Origin: Cryptomeria japonica
Lineage: Eukaryota > Streptophyta > Pinopsida > Cupressales > Cupressaceae
Direction: 5' to 3'
Length of the DNA stretch: 64,000 bases
Assembly: GCF_030272615.1 (NCBI RefSeq)
Contig: NC_081414.1
Coordinates: forward strand, 824,635,396-824,699,395
Shown here: positions 11,993 to 22,359 of the stretch, in pieces
Numbering within the stretch: position 1 is the stretch's first letter
Layout of the letters: every line of letters starts with the position of its first letter
Notes under the pieces: generated by a model
The model's database searches: none
What the model was told of the DNA's origin: nothing
The model's input: only the letters and a program-made list of their open reading frames with translations
Made by a program: the position numbers and the translations under genes

Positions 11993-13261
11993 TGTAGACA
12001 CCTAAAAATGTCTCATTGATCATGTACTAATTATTCCTCTAATTGATTAAATAATTCCTTAATTATCTAATTAAGTTAATTAATCTAATTCTTCTAATTC
12101 TTCTAATTCTTCTAATTCTTCTAAATTCGTATTTCCTCATAATCTTACTAATTATTCTATCTTCTATTTCTATCATCATTTAATCATTTTCTAATATTAA
12201 TTAAATATTTATTATTTAATTAATTATGATTAATTCCCCAATTTAAATAATCTTTATTATTTAAGAATTACTAATTATTCAATTTCTATCTCTAATCATC
12301 TAATCATTCAACCCTTTTCTAAATATTGATTAAATATTAATTATTTAATTAATTGTGATTTAATCCTTTAAATTAAATATTTTATTATTTAATTAAATTC
12401 CATTTCTAAATAATTAAATAGTTTCTTTAAATAATTTAATTAACTAATTAATTCTTTCATTTTCAAATCTCCAAATACTAATTTTATTTAATTTCATATT
12501 CTTCTAATTTCTTCCAATTCAAATACTGTGCATGATTTCAAAAACCAAATTGAAAATCAAAGTCAAGTTCTAAATATATTCAAATACTAAATTGAATTTG
12601 AATAAATTCAATTATTTGAATTAAAATTTCATGCAAAGATTAAATTGAAAATCTAAATCTAAATGCAAGCACATGCTAAATTAATTAATTAAATCATTTA
12701 TCTCTTCAACTTCTATTTCCATCTTCTAGTTAGCTTTTTCTAAATTAAGCTTTCTGTGTCATCCTCTTTATTTCTACCAATCATTCTTTTTCTTCTCTCA
12801 GTCAGCTTTTTCTCAATCAGTTAACTCAATTAATCTATTCAATCTATTGAGTTTCACTCCTACAATCAGCAGTTCAACTATCAATTTTCATGTGAGCTCA
12901 CCTGAGTTCCACCTCTTGATCAATCTGTTCCACCTTTCAATCAATCTTCTCCAATTTTCTATAAATCGAGCATCCAATCTCCATTCTCAACAATCACAAA
13001 CTTTGAATCTTTGTGTCACTTGCAGGTTACCAGCGCAATATCTGAGAGCCATCATACCACAGAGAGGAGAAGAGCAATGGAAGCAATACGTGATATTGGG
13101 ATAGGGAGTTTTGATTTCATTTGATTATTTTAATTCCTATTTGTTTGATTGTGTTATTCCATTGTCTTATTTGTTAAATTCTTTGATTAGATAGGGATTC
13201 ATGATTTCCCTTTTGCTTCTAATTGATTACTTATTTTTAAGATGAATTTTACACATACACA
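11993..13261 (+). repeat. element I left LTR
   Basis: A 1,269-bp LTR, TGTAGACACC to CACATACACA. It has a 9-bp TAATTCTTC tandem run at about 12079-12123 and a TATA-like CTATAAATC at 12960. The part from 12120 onward matches the right LTR with scattered substitutions. Confidence 0.85.
12960..12967 (+). promoter_or_regulatory. TATA-like box in element I LTR
   Basis: CTATAAAT is followed by coding-neutral C/A-rich sequence. The same box occurs in the right LTR at about 17461. It is the most likely core promoter of the element. Confidence 0.4.
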
Positions 13262-13285
13262 TTTTGGTGAACCCGACGTGAACTA
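13262..13285 (+). promoter_or_regulatory. element I primer-binding site
   Basis: TTTTGGTGAACCCGACGTG directly follows the LTR. It starts with TGG as expected for pairing with a tRNA 3' CCA end, but differs from the TGGTATCAGAGC site of the copia-type elements. The tRNA is not identified. Confidence 0.55.
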
Positions 13286-13387
13286 ACAACAATTTAACCC
13301 TCTTTATTTTTCTGTGTGATTTTGCAGATTGTGCGGAGTTTTCATTTTTTTTTGCACGTTGCATGAATTTAGAGAAAAGATTTTTCA

Positions 13388-13509
13388 TCATGCAATCACA
13401 TAGACAGGATCACACATTCGACCCTTCAAGGTCACACATTTGTTTTGATAGGGTCACGCAATCGCCTTGTCCAGATCCTGCAATCGCCCTTTCTGCATCA
13501 TGCATTCAT
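13388..13509. repeat. 22-bp periodic array, block 1
   Basis: Variants of TCACGCAATC start at 13388, 13410, 13432, 13454, 13476 and 13498, exactly 22 bases apart. The bases between the cores are less conserved. The array lies in the 5' leader of element I. Confidence 0.85.
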
Positions 13510-13628
13510 AGGAAGCTTTGCTGTTTAATTCTTTCTTCCGTCTATTATTTGTTCTGTTTAATTCTATCTTAAATTGGGTTAATCTGGGATCTAATTTCTT
13601 TTATTTTATGATTTGATTATAACAGTTT

Positions 13629-13880
13629 ATGGCAAGAAAAGTTCAGTTCAGGATTTTAGGTGCAAGGAGGACGAAGCAACAAAGGAGAGAAGCCAAACGC
13701 TATCAAAAGGTGCTCCAGGCAGAAAAATTGATACATGATTCAGAAGAGCAACTGGCCTTAGATAGATACAATAGCCTAGTTCTTTCTTATACAGTTAAAT
13801 ATGATCTAATCAATATTGAATGGATGATGAGAGATTTGTCTAGGGCTTCACCATTGGTTTTGCAAGTTGATCGGGTTTAG
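13629..13880 (+). CDS. small basic ORF in element I leader
   Basis: The 83-residue ORF begins ATG in MARKVQFRILGARRTKQQRR. It is strongly basic in its first 30 residues and mixed-charge after that. I recognise no family. It lies between two blocks of the 22-bp array and could be the start of a gag-type protein or a chance ORF. No pol follows. Codon evidence is too slight to decide. Confidence 0.3.
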   Translation: MARKVQFRILGARRTKQQRREAKRYQKVLQAEKLIHDSEEQLALDRYNSLVLSYTVKYDLINIEWMMRDLSRASPLVLQVDRV

Positions 13881-13920
13881 TTTCCTTTTTTGTTGTTGCT
13901 GTTGTTGTCTGTAGGTTTTG

Positions 13921-14074
13921 TCATGCAATCAACCTGTTAGTGCTACGCAATCGATCAGATATCGTCATGCATTCGGTCTGTCAGATTTATGCATTCACTC
14001 TATTAGATTCACGCATTCGGTCTGTAAGTATCACGCAATCGCACAGGTAAAATTACGCAATCGTCTCTGTCAAG
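13921..14074. repeat. 22-bp periodic array, block 2
   Basis: Seven more cores related to TCACGCAATC start at 13921, 13943, 13965, 13987, 14009, 14031 and 14053, again exactly 22 bases apart. CTGT(C/T)AG often follows each core. The two blocks are out of phase with each other (423 bases from the last core of block 1 to the first of block 2). Confidence 0.88.
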
Positions 14075-14169
14075 TTTTGAGTTTCCGTTTTCTGTTAGTT
14101 TGCTTTTACTACTAATCTTCTATTTACAACTTGTGGTGGATTTGCAGAGGATTAGATTAGTATTTTTGC

Positions 14170-14425
14170 ATGCACACTTCACACTTCATTTTTAGTGCTT
14201 AAAATCAACAACAATTAAAATGGACATGCATGGATAATCTCACATTTCGTTGTTGGTGCTTAAAATGAACATGGGCTTTGTATCTCACACTTTGTTTTTG
14301 GTGCTTAAAATCAATGATTGGTTAAAATTGACATGTATGCCTTCATACTTGGATTTGGTGTTTAAAATAGACATGAACATGCGTATCTAACACCTAAATT
14401 TGGGTTATAAAATGAACGTGAATCA
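14170..14425. repeat. degenerate repeats of about 45-58 bp
   Basis: GGTGCTTAAAAT(C/G) followed by GACATG and a (T)CACAC(T/A)TTG block recurs four to five times with variable spacing. This gives a second, different repeat array in the leader of element I. No ORF is conserved. Confidence 0.6.
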
Positions 14426-14429
14426 GGCT

Positions 14430-15380
14430 GCATTAGATTAAATTATTTTTCTTTTTCTTAAGGTAAAGAACTTTTTATTGTCTATGGGGTGGACCTACTG
14501 TTGCACTAACTGACTTTCCACCCGCCTTCAGGATCTTGGGAGAAAGAAGGAAGGTGACAACGACATCCAAATTTTCTTTTATTCTACGTAGCGAGGGGAA
14601 TCTTTGACTGGGGATTTCATCACCCCATAGAGGTACTTCAAATTGGGATGCGTTGGGGATATCATCTCTCCCAGCGTACTCTTGAGCGGGTTTTTCGATC
14701 CGCTATTTAAATATACTGGTCAGGCGGCTAGAGTGTTGAGTGAATTCGACGTATGTGGGGGCCTTCCTTGCACCAATAAGCTCAACTAAAGTCTTAAGTG
14801 GCTTGCTCTGAGAATCCGCCGTTAGATCGGGACCCCTCGAAACCTAATACTACGAACCAATTTAGTTGCCAAAAATCCTACATTCAGTGGTTCCGGGAGT
14901 GCGAATCGTACCCCATAGATACCCCTCATGTACCTTACATTATGAGACATAAATCCCTTGGTGATAAGATCTTTAGATCTTCGGGGTAAGAGAGACTGGC
15001 ATGCCCAAGAAGTGTGTGTCGTGGAGTGGAGCCAGTGCTTCCAGACTCTTTATCTGTCCATCTTGTTTCAGTATTTTGCTGCGGGGGCCTCACTAAATGG
15101 TGTCCACTATCCAGCCTAAGATTGTATTCCATTCTTTTTTATGTATCGATGTGCTAGACCAGTATTGAGTCAGTCCCTTGGGCTATTTCAGGCCCTATCC
15201 CACGTATCTCTGAATGTTCTGAGATTGTATGAAAATTGAGTCAGTCAGCTATACATAACTACCAACAATTGTTCTTAGATTTGGAAAACTATAAAACATT
15301 GTCCTACACACGAAGCTACAGAAAACAAAGTCCATTTTGAAACCGAAACTCAAAAGTCCTTACATACTTGTGACCCTAGG
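14430..15380. other. element I leader, non-coding
   Basis: This moderately GC-rich stretch has no recognisable protein. ORFs at 14798-14989 (+) and 14935-15132 (-) have no known motif. It is probably untranslated leader. Confidence 0.4.
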
Positions 15381-15385
15381 TAGTC

Positions 15386-15745
15386 TTTTACATAGTCCCA
15401 CTTATGTCCTCATTATCGTCCTACGTCTTTTGCATAGTCCCACTTATGTCCTCATTATCGTCCTACGTCTTTTGCATAGTCCCACTTACATCCTCATTAT
15501 CATCCTAAGTCCTTGCATAGTCCTCACTTACGTCCTCATTATCGTCCTATGTCTTTTGCATAGTCCCACTTACGTCCTCATTATCATCCTACACCTTTTG
15601 CATAGTCCCACTTACATCCTAAGTCCTTGCATAGTCCCCACTTACGTCCTCATTATCGTCCTAAGTCCTTGCATAGGTCTTCATTTATGTCCTCATTATC
15701 GTCCATAGTCCTCATTATCATCCTCATATATGTCCTTGTCTAGAC
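15386..15745. repeat. 42-bp tandem array in element I
   Basis: About eight copies of a 42-bp unit built from CTTTTGCATAGTCCCACTTA and GTCCTCATTATCGTCCTA. Units are intact, truncated (near 15600) or diverged. Because 42 is divisible by three, the array creates a repetitive open frame at 15337-15708 that I do not treat as a gene. Confidence 0.85.
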
Positions 15746-16019
15746 CTCATATAGGTCTCTCTTAGTTCATCATCATTTGCACAATCATCCTAGAAAGTCA
15801 TACCCCAAACATCCAAAACACAATTAGAGGATCAGTCAAACTCAACCTCAACTCAAACAAGTTGGTCAAGTTCAATCAAACATTGTCACATTAAGAGAAA
15901 TGGAGAAAATATCTTACATTTTGTGATCCTAGGTCCAAACCAAACAAGCAAACATCATGGATTGACATTATACATTTCGTAGGGAAGGTGGACGATTCAT
16001 CCCTTCCATTCCTATTCCA

Positions 16020-16532
16020 TTGCCATCCATAGAAACCTTATCTCAACAGATCAAGACTTTACAACAACAAGTGACAGACATGGCTAGTCTTGACAACCAT
16101 AGGGGCCGGTTAGAAAACATGATGACAAAAGTAATGGCCATGAGGGGATCAGTATTAGACCAACCTTCTTCTTCTTGTGAGACCATTCAAACATGCCAAC
16201 CTTCATTCTTCAACAAAATTGTTCCTACCTCAGTTCAACCAACATTAGAGTCATGTACACCTTCTTTTTCTTTCAACCCACTATATCAATCATACCAATC
16301 ACATCAACCCAACATTCAAAATTCATTCAACCAAAATCACACCCCTTTCAACCAAAGTCCAAATCAAAATTCACATCAATCCAACATTCAAACCTCTTTC
16401 TACCAAAATAAAACCCCATTCAACCAAAGTCCAAATCAAAATTCATATCAACCCAACATTCAAACCTCGTTCAACCAGAATCACAACCCTTTCAACCAAA
16501 GTCCAAATCAAAATTCATTCAACCAAAATTAA
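16020..16532 (+). CDS. gag-like fragment with 24-residue repeats
   Basis: A 170-residue ORF. The first 50 residues are helical (LSQQIKTLQQQVTDMASLDN) and could be the start of a coiled coil. From about residue 98 a Gln/Asn/Ser-rich unit of 24 residues recurs, with FNQSPNQNS as the recognisable core; imperfect copies continue past the stop to 16617. A gag role is inferred only from position between primer site and LTR. No zinc knuckle or pol domain follows, because the internal region ends abruptly at the truncated right LTR. Confidence 0.4.
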   Translation: MPSIETLSQQIKTLQQQVTDMASLDNHRGRLENMMTKVMAMRGSVLDQPSSSCETIQTCQPSFFNKIVPTSVQPTLESCTPSFSFNPLYQSYQSHQPNIQNSFNQNHTPFNQSPNQNSHQSNIQTSFYQNKTPFNQSPNQNSYQPNIQTSFNQNHNPFNQSPNQNSFNQN

Positions 16533-16617
16533 ACCTTTTTCAACCAAAATCAAACATATTTCACCCAAAATCAAAATTCATTCAACCAAAATCACAACCC
16601 TTTCAACCAAAGTCCAA

Positions 16618-17763
16618 ATCTAAATTCGTATTTCCTCATAATCTTACTAATTATTCTATCTTCTATTTCTATCATCATTTAATCATTTTCTAATATTAAT
16701 TAAATATTTATTATTTATTTAATTATGATTAATTCCCCAATTTAAATAATCTTTATTATTTGAGAATTACTAATTATTCAATTTCTATCTCTAATCATCT
16801 AATCATTCAACCCTTTTCTAAATATTAATTAAATATTTATTATTTAATTAATTGTGATTTAATCCTTTAAATTAAATAATCTTTATTATTTAATTAAATT
16901 CCATTTCTAAATAATTAAATGGTTTCTTTAAATTATTTAATTAACTAATTAATTCTTTGATTTTCAAATCTCTAAATACTAATTTTATTTAATTTCATAT
17001 TCTTCTAATTTCTTCCAAATTCAAATACATGTGGATGATTTCAAAAACCAAATTGAAAATCAAAGTCAAGTTCTAAATATATTCAAATACTAAATTGAAT
17101 TTAAATAAATTCAATTATTTGAATTAAAATCTCATGCAAAGATTAAATTGAAAATCTAAATCTAAATGCAAGCACATGCTAAATTAATTAATTAAATCAT
17201 TTATCTCTTCAACTTCTATTTCCATCTTCTAGTTAGCTTTTTCTAAATTAAGCTTCCTGTGTCATCCTCTTTATTTCTACCAATCATTATTTTTCTTCCC
17301 TTAGTTAGCTTTTTCTCAATCAGTTAACTCAATTAATCTATTCAATCTATTGAATTTCACTCCTACAATCAACAGTTCAACTATCAATTTTCATGTGAGC
17401 TCACTTGAGTTCCACCTCTTGATCAATCTGTTCACCTTTCAATCAATCTTCTCCAATTTTCTATAAATTGAGCATCCAATCTCCATTCTCAACAATTACG
17501 AACTTTGAATCTTTGTGTCACTTGTAGGTTACCGGCGCAATATCTGAGAGCCATCATACCACAGAGAGGAGAAGAGCAATGGAAGCAATACGCGATCTTG
17601 GGATAGGGAGTTTTGATTTCATTTGATTATTTTAATTCCTATTTGCTTGATTGTGTTATTCCATTGTCTTATTTGTTAAATTCTTTGATTAGATAGGGAT
17701 TCGTGATTTCCCTTTTGCTTCTAATTGATTACTTGTTTTTAAGATGAATTTTACACATACACA
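16618..17763 (+). repeat. element I right LTR, 5'-truncated
   Basis: Matches left LTR 12119-13261 with scattered substitutions, so the first roughly 125 bases are missing. The junction shares TCTAAATTCG with the corresponding left-LTR position, which suggests deletion by recombination at a short homology. It ends CACATACACA before TSD AGTAT. Confidence 0.85.
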
Positions 17764-18915
17764 AGTATGATTTATTGTTGATTACATTTCTTATAGCTGA
17801 ACCTCTTTGTAATCGTCACTCTAATATTTTATAATATTATAATATTATTGTTTGTTTCATATCTCTTTTTATTGGTGTGAAAAAGTTATATCACCCAATT
17901 AGTTCTTATTAGATTCTATTCACACAAGCATACTTAGTTCATTTATTATTTTTTTTCACATCATAAAATTCAAACATTGTAGTGTCATAAATTGTATCCG
18001 CTTACAATTTCAAACTCTTTTTTGGGCTCTTCCTTTAGTGTGCCTCCACTAGGGTCATTTCAAGCCTATTTGGGCCTTACACTATCATATTGTTGTCATA
18101 TTTCAAGATTAAGATCCTATGTCTTGGACGTTGCTACTTTGCCACTGTCTTTTTTAGTCCCTTTTCAGTGGACTATGGAACCTAGCACCCTAGTCCTATA
18201 AGATTTTCTCACATTAGACTATATCATGAGATACATTAAATGCTCATATTTGCAATAATATAAAAATGAAAGATAATAACTTAATATTTACATAAATTAA
18301 ATACATCTCAAATGTAGTAGTGCTTACTCCAGGTATTAACACATCTAAATATTAATGCCAAATAGAAGATGGAACCATTTCTTTTTAACTCATGATTATA
18401 TAATGATATTAAACATAATTATACAAGCATTTGCAATCATGATCTAATACATGAAATCTTAAGATAATTGGATAATTTTTTGTGATATTTATTCACAAAA
18501 CAATCATCTAAACAAATAAAAATGTAGTGGAAACATTCCACAGATCAATTTTTCCTAAAGGATGTTTAAGACCATGTCATTTCGTTTTAATGTAAATGTA
18601 ATGTCATGACCAAAATAAAGGAGGTCTTAACCATTTCATTAATTGGTCCTCAATTTCCCAATGTAAATATAGACTTTTGGTATTCTTCTTAAGTTTGATA
18701 CCCCTAGTCCTTGAAGACTATCCACCATTAGGGATTTTGGACTTACAATTCAAATCACCAACAAAACCAGTACTTGATTGAAATATGTTTGATATCATTC
18801 TATTGTAATTAAAAAAATGAAAGAATAAGTTTAATGAATAGTTATGATTTAAAAACAGGTCAAAGATCTCATCCCAAATATAAGAATATAATTTCTCTAT
18901 TATTGATGTATGAAC

Positions 18916-19444
18916 TATTAGACTTGTGTGAATATTGTTATCATTGATGTCAAACTAGCTATCGGTTTTTGACCAGATAGTGTATGTGGCCCAGATTGGT
19001 CCATATATTAGTCTGAATGTTGTATAGGATTAGTATGTGCACAATTATCTTGTTATGGACATATGTTATGATGCAATATTATGGAGGTAATGTGTTGTGG
19101 AAATCTTTGGAAGATCCCGGTATCAGTTATGTGTCCGGTGTTAGCTACTTTCGTAAATGTCAATAGTATCTCTTCGAGTTTTGTGTTGTGGTATTCTTGG
19201 TACACATGGAGTCTACATTTTGGAGATATTGTGCTTAATCATGTAATAATGGGTCGATATTCTTAGGTCAAGATGACCCTACCCCATTCCGGTAATCTCA
19301 ACATATACATCGGTAAATGAAGTATGTGAAGGAAGCGTGTAGAAGTCTTGTTGAGGCCGACATGAGCATTATTGATAACGTGTTGGGCTTGGCCGAGACA
19401 CTATTTGTATTTGTGTCCTCCGATATATATGTGTGTGTGTGTGT

Positions 19445-19497
<53 letters not shown>

Positions 19498-20095
19498 GTA
19501 TGGATATGGAATGATGGTGTGAAGGTGTACGATGTGCGAAAGAAAGTTAGTAGCGAAAATAACAGTGTGCGAAGTGTGAGTTGTGGACAACGAAAACAAA
19601 AAATGTTGCATTGGTGTAAGAGTCCTTCACCAGATCTACTGCAGGACAATTATATAGAGATCTCGAACCAGATCTGCTGTAAGGTTTGCGAATTGTAATC
19701 TGAGCTTAAACCTAGAACTAATCTCATGCATTTGGATATGCAATCCTTTTTAGTTCAACCTTTGTTGTTGCAGTGAGCATTCCAACAGTAAGATGTCCCT
19801 TGTATCTATGCAGTGAGCCACCCTTTTGTAAACACCATATAAGTAGTTATATTCTACTGAGAGTTAACACTCTCCATGGTTTTTCCCATTTGGGTTTTCC
19901 ATGTATAAAATTCGGTGTATATCTCGTGGTTGCGCTCTTCATGTTTATTCTACATTAGTTGTTTTATATCAGTTAAGTTTGTTTGATATTTCAGTAGAAG
20001 GTTAAAGTTAAAAAGAAGAAAGTTTTTAAATATGTGGGAATACTGATTCAACTCCCCCTCCCCTCATTATTCCGGTGCTTTCGACTTGATCAACA
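18916..20095 (+). mobile_element. solo LTR, copia type
   Basis: An insertion relative to copy A (empty site near 5303), flanked by TGAAC (18911-18915) and TGAAA (20096-20100); copy A reads TGAAC. It starts TATTAGACTTG, most likely TGTTAG with one transition, and ends GATCAACA. Near its right end is CTGATTCAACTCCCCCTCCCC, similar to the U5 motif of the other copia-type LTRs here. At 1,180 bp and with no internal region, it is best explained as a solo LTR left by recombination between LTRs. Confidence 0.72.
19423..19497. repeat. compound microsatellite (GT)n(CT)n(AT)n
   Basis: Adjacent runs of GT (about 19431-19448), CT (about 19449-19476) and AT (to about 19497) lie within the solo LTR. They produce long artificial ORFs on both strands. 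Confidence 0.95.
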
Positions 20096-20339
20096 TGAAA
20101 GACATAGCCTTTGATTCCCAAAAGAAATATGTAAGAAAATACATTACAAATGAACCCTCAAAGTTTGGGTAGGGATCTAAGGATAACTTTGGCATTGGGA
20201 GCTTACAACATTCGAGTGTGATTATATGAGTTTTGACATAGAGTTGCCACCACCACTATGGTTTGAAAAGCTATAAAGTTGACACTTATAAGCTAGTTTT
20301 AAGATGTTTAGTAGAGTTAATAAATAATTGTTCTAATTA

Positions 20340-21800
20340 AGTAAATTGGGATAGCGCTCAAATTCTTACATAATAGCCAAGTAGGCAAAACAAAGGGATC
20401 TCACGAGTAGTAAAAAAGCACAAACACTTTTTTGAAAGAGAGGCTTTTGGCTAGAGCAAAAAAATGGCTAATTATAGAGCAAAACTCACAAGAGGAGACA
20501 TTGAGAAGAAGGAGAAGAAGAAGAGAAATAATTTGACTAGAGTTGGGAACCGATGGGAGATAAGGGTATGGACCCTGAACAAAAAAAATCTCTTTCTCCA
20601 ACCTCAAAAGAGTAAGAGGAGAAGAAGGACCTTTCCTCCTTTGACGAACAACCATCTAAGCAATACTATCACCCAAACCCCTTTAAGTAGGAGAAACAAG
20701 AGGTGATCCGACAACTGGAGGATCAACAACAAATAGAGTGGGGGCAAAAAGAGTAGAAGGGAAATCAACAACCACCAAAGATGATGGTAGCTGGGAGGGA
20801 GTAACTTGCATATCAAGAGTTAGACTAGGAACATAAGGAGGCTCCAAAGAAACATCAAGAATCACTGAAGGAATGTATGGGCACAAAAGGGTCACACCCA
20901 TATCATGGTGCTCAATAGTAATGTGGTTGAAGAATGTCACAAAGGAACCCTCAACTATTAAGTGATCTTCTTTAGCATCCTTCCACCAAGTAGCAATACC
21001 TTTCCAACATGATAGAGAGCACTTTGAAGCCAGATGACTATTAACAAAGCAATGATGGCAATGAAAGGGGAGGCCCTTATAATATAGTGGTTGCGTTCCA
21101 AGCTTGTTGTTGACCATCAAAACCACTTCCCCACAAAGAGGTTTGGAGATGTCGATATCAATGAGAATGTAAGCAAACGTGGGATGTACCAAGTGAAAAG
21201 TGGAATCATCAACCTTTAAAAAACAACCAATAGAGTTATTGACGTCCTCATAATAGGAATCCTCCCAAAAATGGAGAAGAAGCTTAGGCATTCTAATGGA
21301 AATTGGACACATTGATAGAGGCTCAATAAGGGGATTAAAAGAGGGATTCTAGTGTTTGGGAAAAAGAAAATTCTCTCCCCAAGCCCAAGGAAGTCCCAAC
21401 ACTATTTCGATCTTGAGACGAAGAAAACTCAACAATGAAAAAACCTTTTGCATAGGGAAAACATTCAATCTTACCCAAAACCAGAAGCTTCCAAGAGGTT
21501 AGGATCCAACTGTGTAGGTCAAGAAGAGTATGCTAGAGAGAGGGGAAACAACACACCAATCCACTAATTTGGAAAAAAGCTTTATTTTTAGTAACTTCTT
21601 TGTCACAAACGATGATGGGAGAGGATTTGGTACAATATAGAGGTCTAAACATATGTTGGGGCCGAGTAGGACCACGATTTGTAACATTGACTTGCCCTAA
21701 CCCTAACCCAGGGTTGGCAAAGTTTACGAGCATTGGCTCAATATCTTAAGGAGCCTCCATGTTGGAAACCTACTTCACTCCATAGGTTGCCTCTCCACCT
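20340..21800 (-). pseudogene. LINE ORF1 remnant with 3' tail (copy B)
   Basis: The counterpart of 5550-7120. The 21312-20683 frame encodes a better preserved ORF1: MPKLLLHFWEDSYYEDVNNS, FAYILIDIDISKPLCGEVVL, then LPFHCHHCFVNSHLASKCSL, where a C-x2-C-x4-H-x4-C zinc knuckle is complete apart from the usual glycine. The N-terminal half is in broken frames at 21733-21499. After the ORF1 C terminus the sequence goes into the same 3' tail as in copy A, with no RT. The protein would bind element RNA; this copy is dead. Confidence 0.7.
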
Positions 21801-22015
21801 GACCCAACAATGAGAGCAACAATGATACAATAGAGGGTGGAAAACTATCTCTCACCATTCACCTAACCTTTCTCATAGGGTCTTCTGACTTAACTGTCAG
21901 CAGTAATCTTCCTTACCTAGCACATGAAGATGCTAGGTTCAGTTTTGAAGAGAGACAAACCCCTCTCTATCCTCTGCTGCATAAGACAACACTATCATGA
22001 AACCTACCTTAACAT

Positions 22016-22153
22016 TGTTACAAGCTAGGGTTGTCGTTGCACCAAAAGATCAACCTGTCAATGCCCAATACAACCAATAGACTTATAAAATCCACAGAAG
22101 GCTGTTAAACCATGTTGCGAATCCCCGCGAGGGATGCTGGCCCATTGCCAACA
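22016..22153 (-). repeat. TRIM LTR (3' LTR)
   Basis: 138 bp, TGTTACAAGCTAGGG to ATTGCCAACA. It matches the other LTR at about 93-95% by eye. Confidence 0.9.
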
Positions 22154-22221
22154 ATCTCCCTCCTAGCGTTACTCACCGCGACCTACGTGATTTGAACCTG
22201 TGAACAAGCTCTGATACCACT

Positions 22222-22359
22222 TGTTACAAGCTAGGGTTGTCGTTGCACCAAAAGATCGACCTGTTAATGCCCGATACAACCACTAGACTTATAGAATCCA
22301 CAGGAGGCTGTTAAACCATGTCGCGAATCCCCTCAAGGGGCGCTGGCCCATTGCCAACA
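22222..22359 (-). repeat. TRIM LTR (5' LTR)
   Basis: 138 bp, the same length as the partner LTR. It contains CCTCAAGGGGCGCTGGCCC where the partner reads CCGCGAGGGATGCTGGCCC. Confidence 0.9.

Larger units (their letters stand above)
11993..17763 (+). mobile_element. element I: pol-less LTR element, internally deleted
   Basis: It begins TGTAGACACC and ends CACATACACA, flanked by the TSD AGTAT (11988-11992 and 17764-17768). Copy A shows the empty site near 4288. The left LTR is complete (1,269 bp). The right LTR lacks its first roughly 125 bases because the internal region joins it directly. After the left LTR comes TTTTGGTGAACCCGACGTG, a primer site unlike the tRNA-Met site of the other elements here and closer to gypsy-type sites; I cannot assign the tRNA. 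The internal 3.36 kb has only two short ORFs, several tandem arrays and no protease, RT, integrase or chromodomain. Confidence 0.85.
22016..22359 (-). mobile_element. complete TRIM (miniature LTR element)
   Basis: Two 138-bp LTRs (22016-22153 and 22222-22359) flank a 68-bp internal region. The TSD is a perfect AACAT (22011-22015 and 22360-22364). On the - strand the internal region is little more than a primer site, TGGTATCAGAGC (complement of 22208-22219), and a purine tract GGAGGGAGAT next to the 3' LTR. LTR ends are TGTT...AACA. It has no coding capacity and must be mobilised by another element; its primer and tract match the copia-type elements in this window. Confidence 0.92.

Noticed and set aside
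13388..14074. CRISPR-like array
   Set aside because: Spacing is regular, but the units are degenerate, the spacers are only about 12 bases and related to each other, and the context is a plant LTR element.
15337..15708. 123-residue ORF of Leu/Ile/Val/Thr repeats
   Set aside because: It is the translation of a 42-bp tandem array whose length is a multiple of three; units are truncated without regard to coding.
19369..19698. Several overlapping ORFs on both strands near 19.4-19.7 kb
   Set aside because: They owe their length to the GT/CT/AT microsatellite inside the solo LTR.
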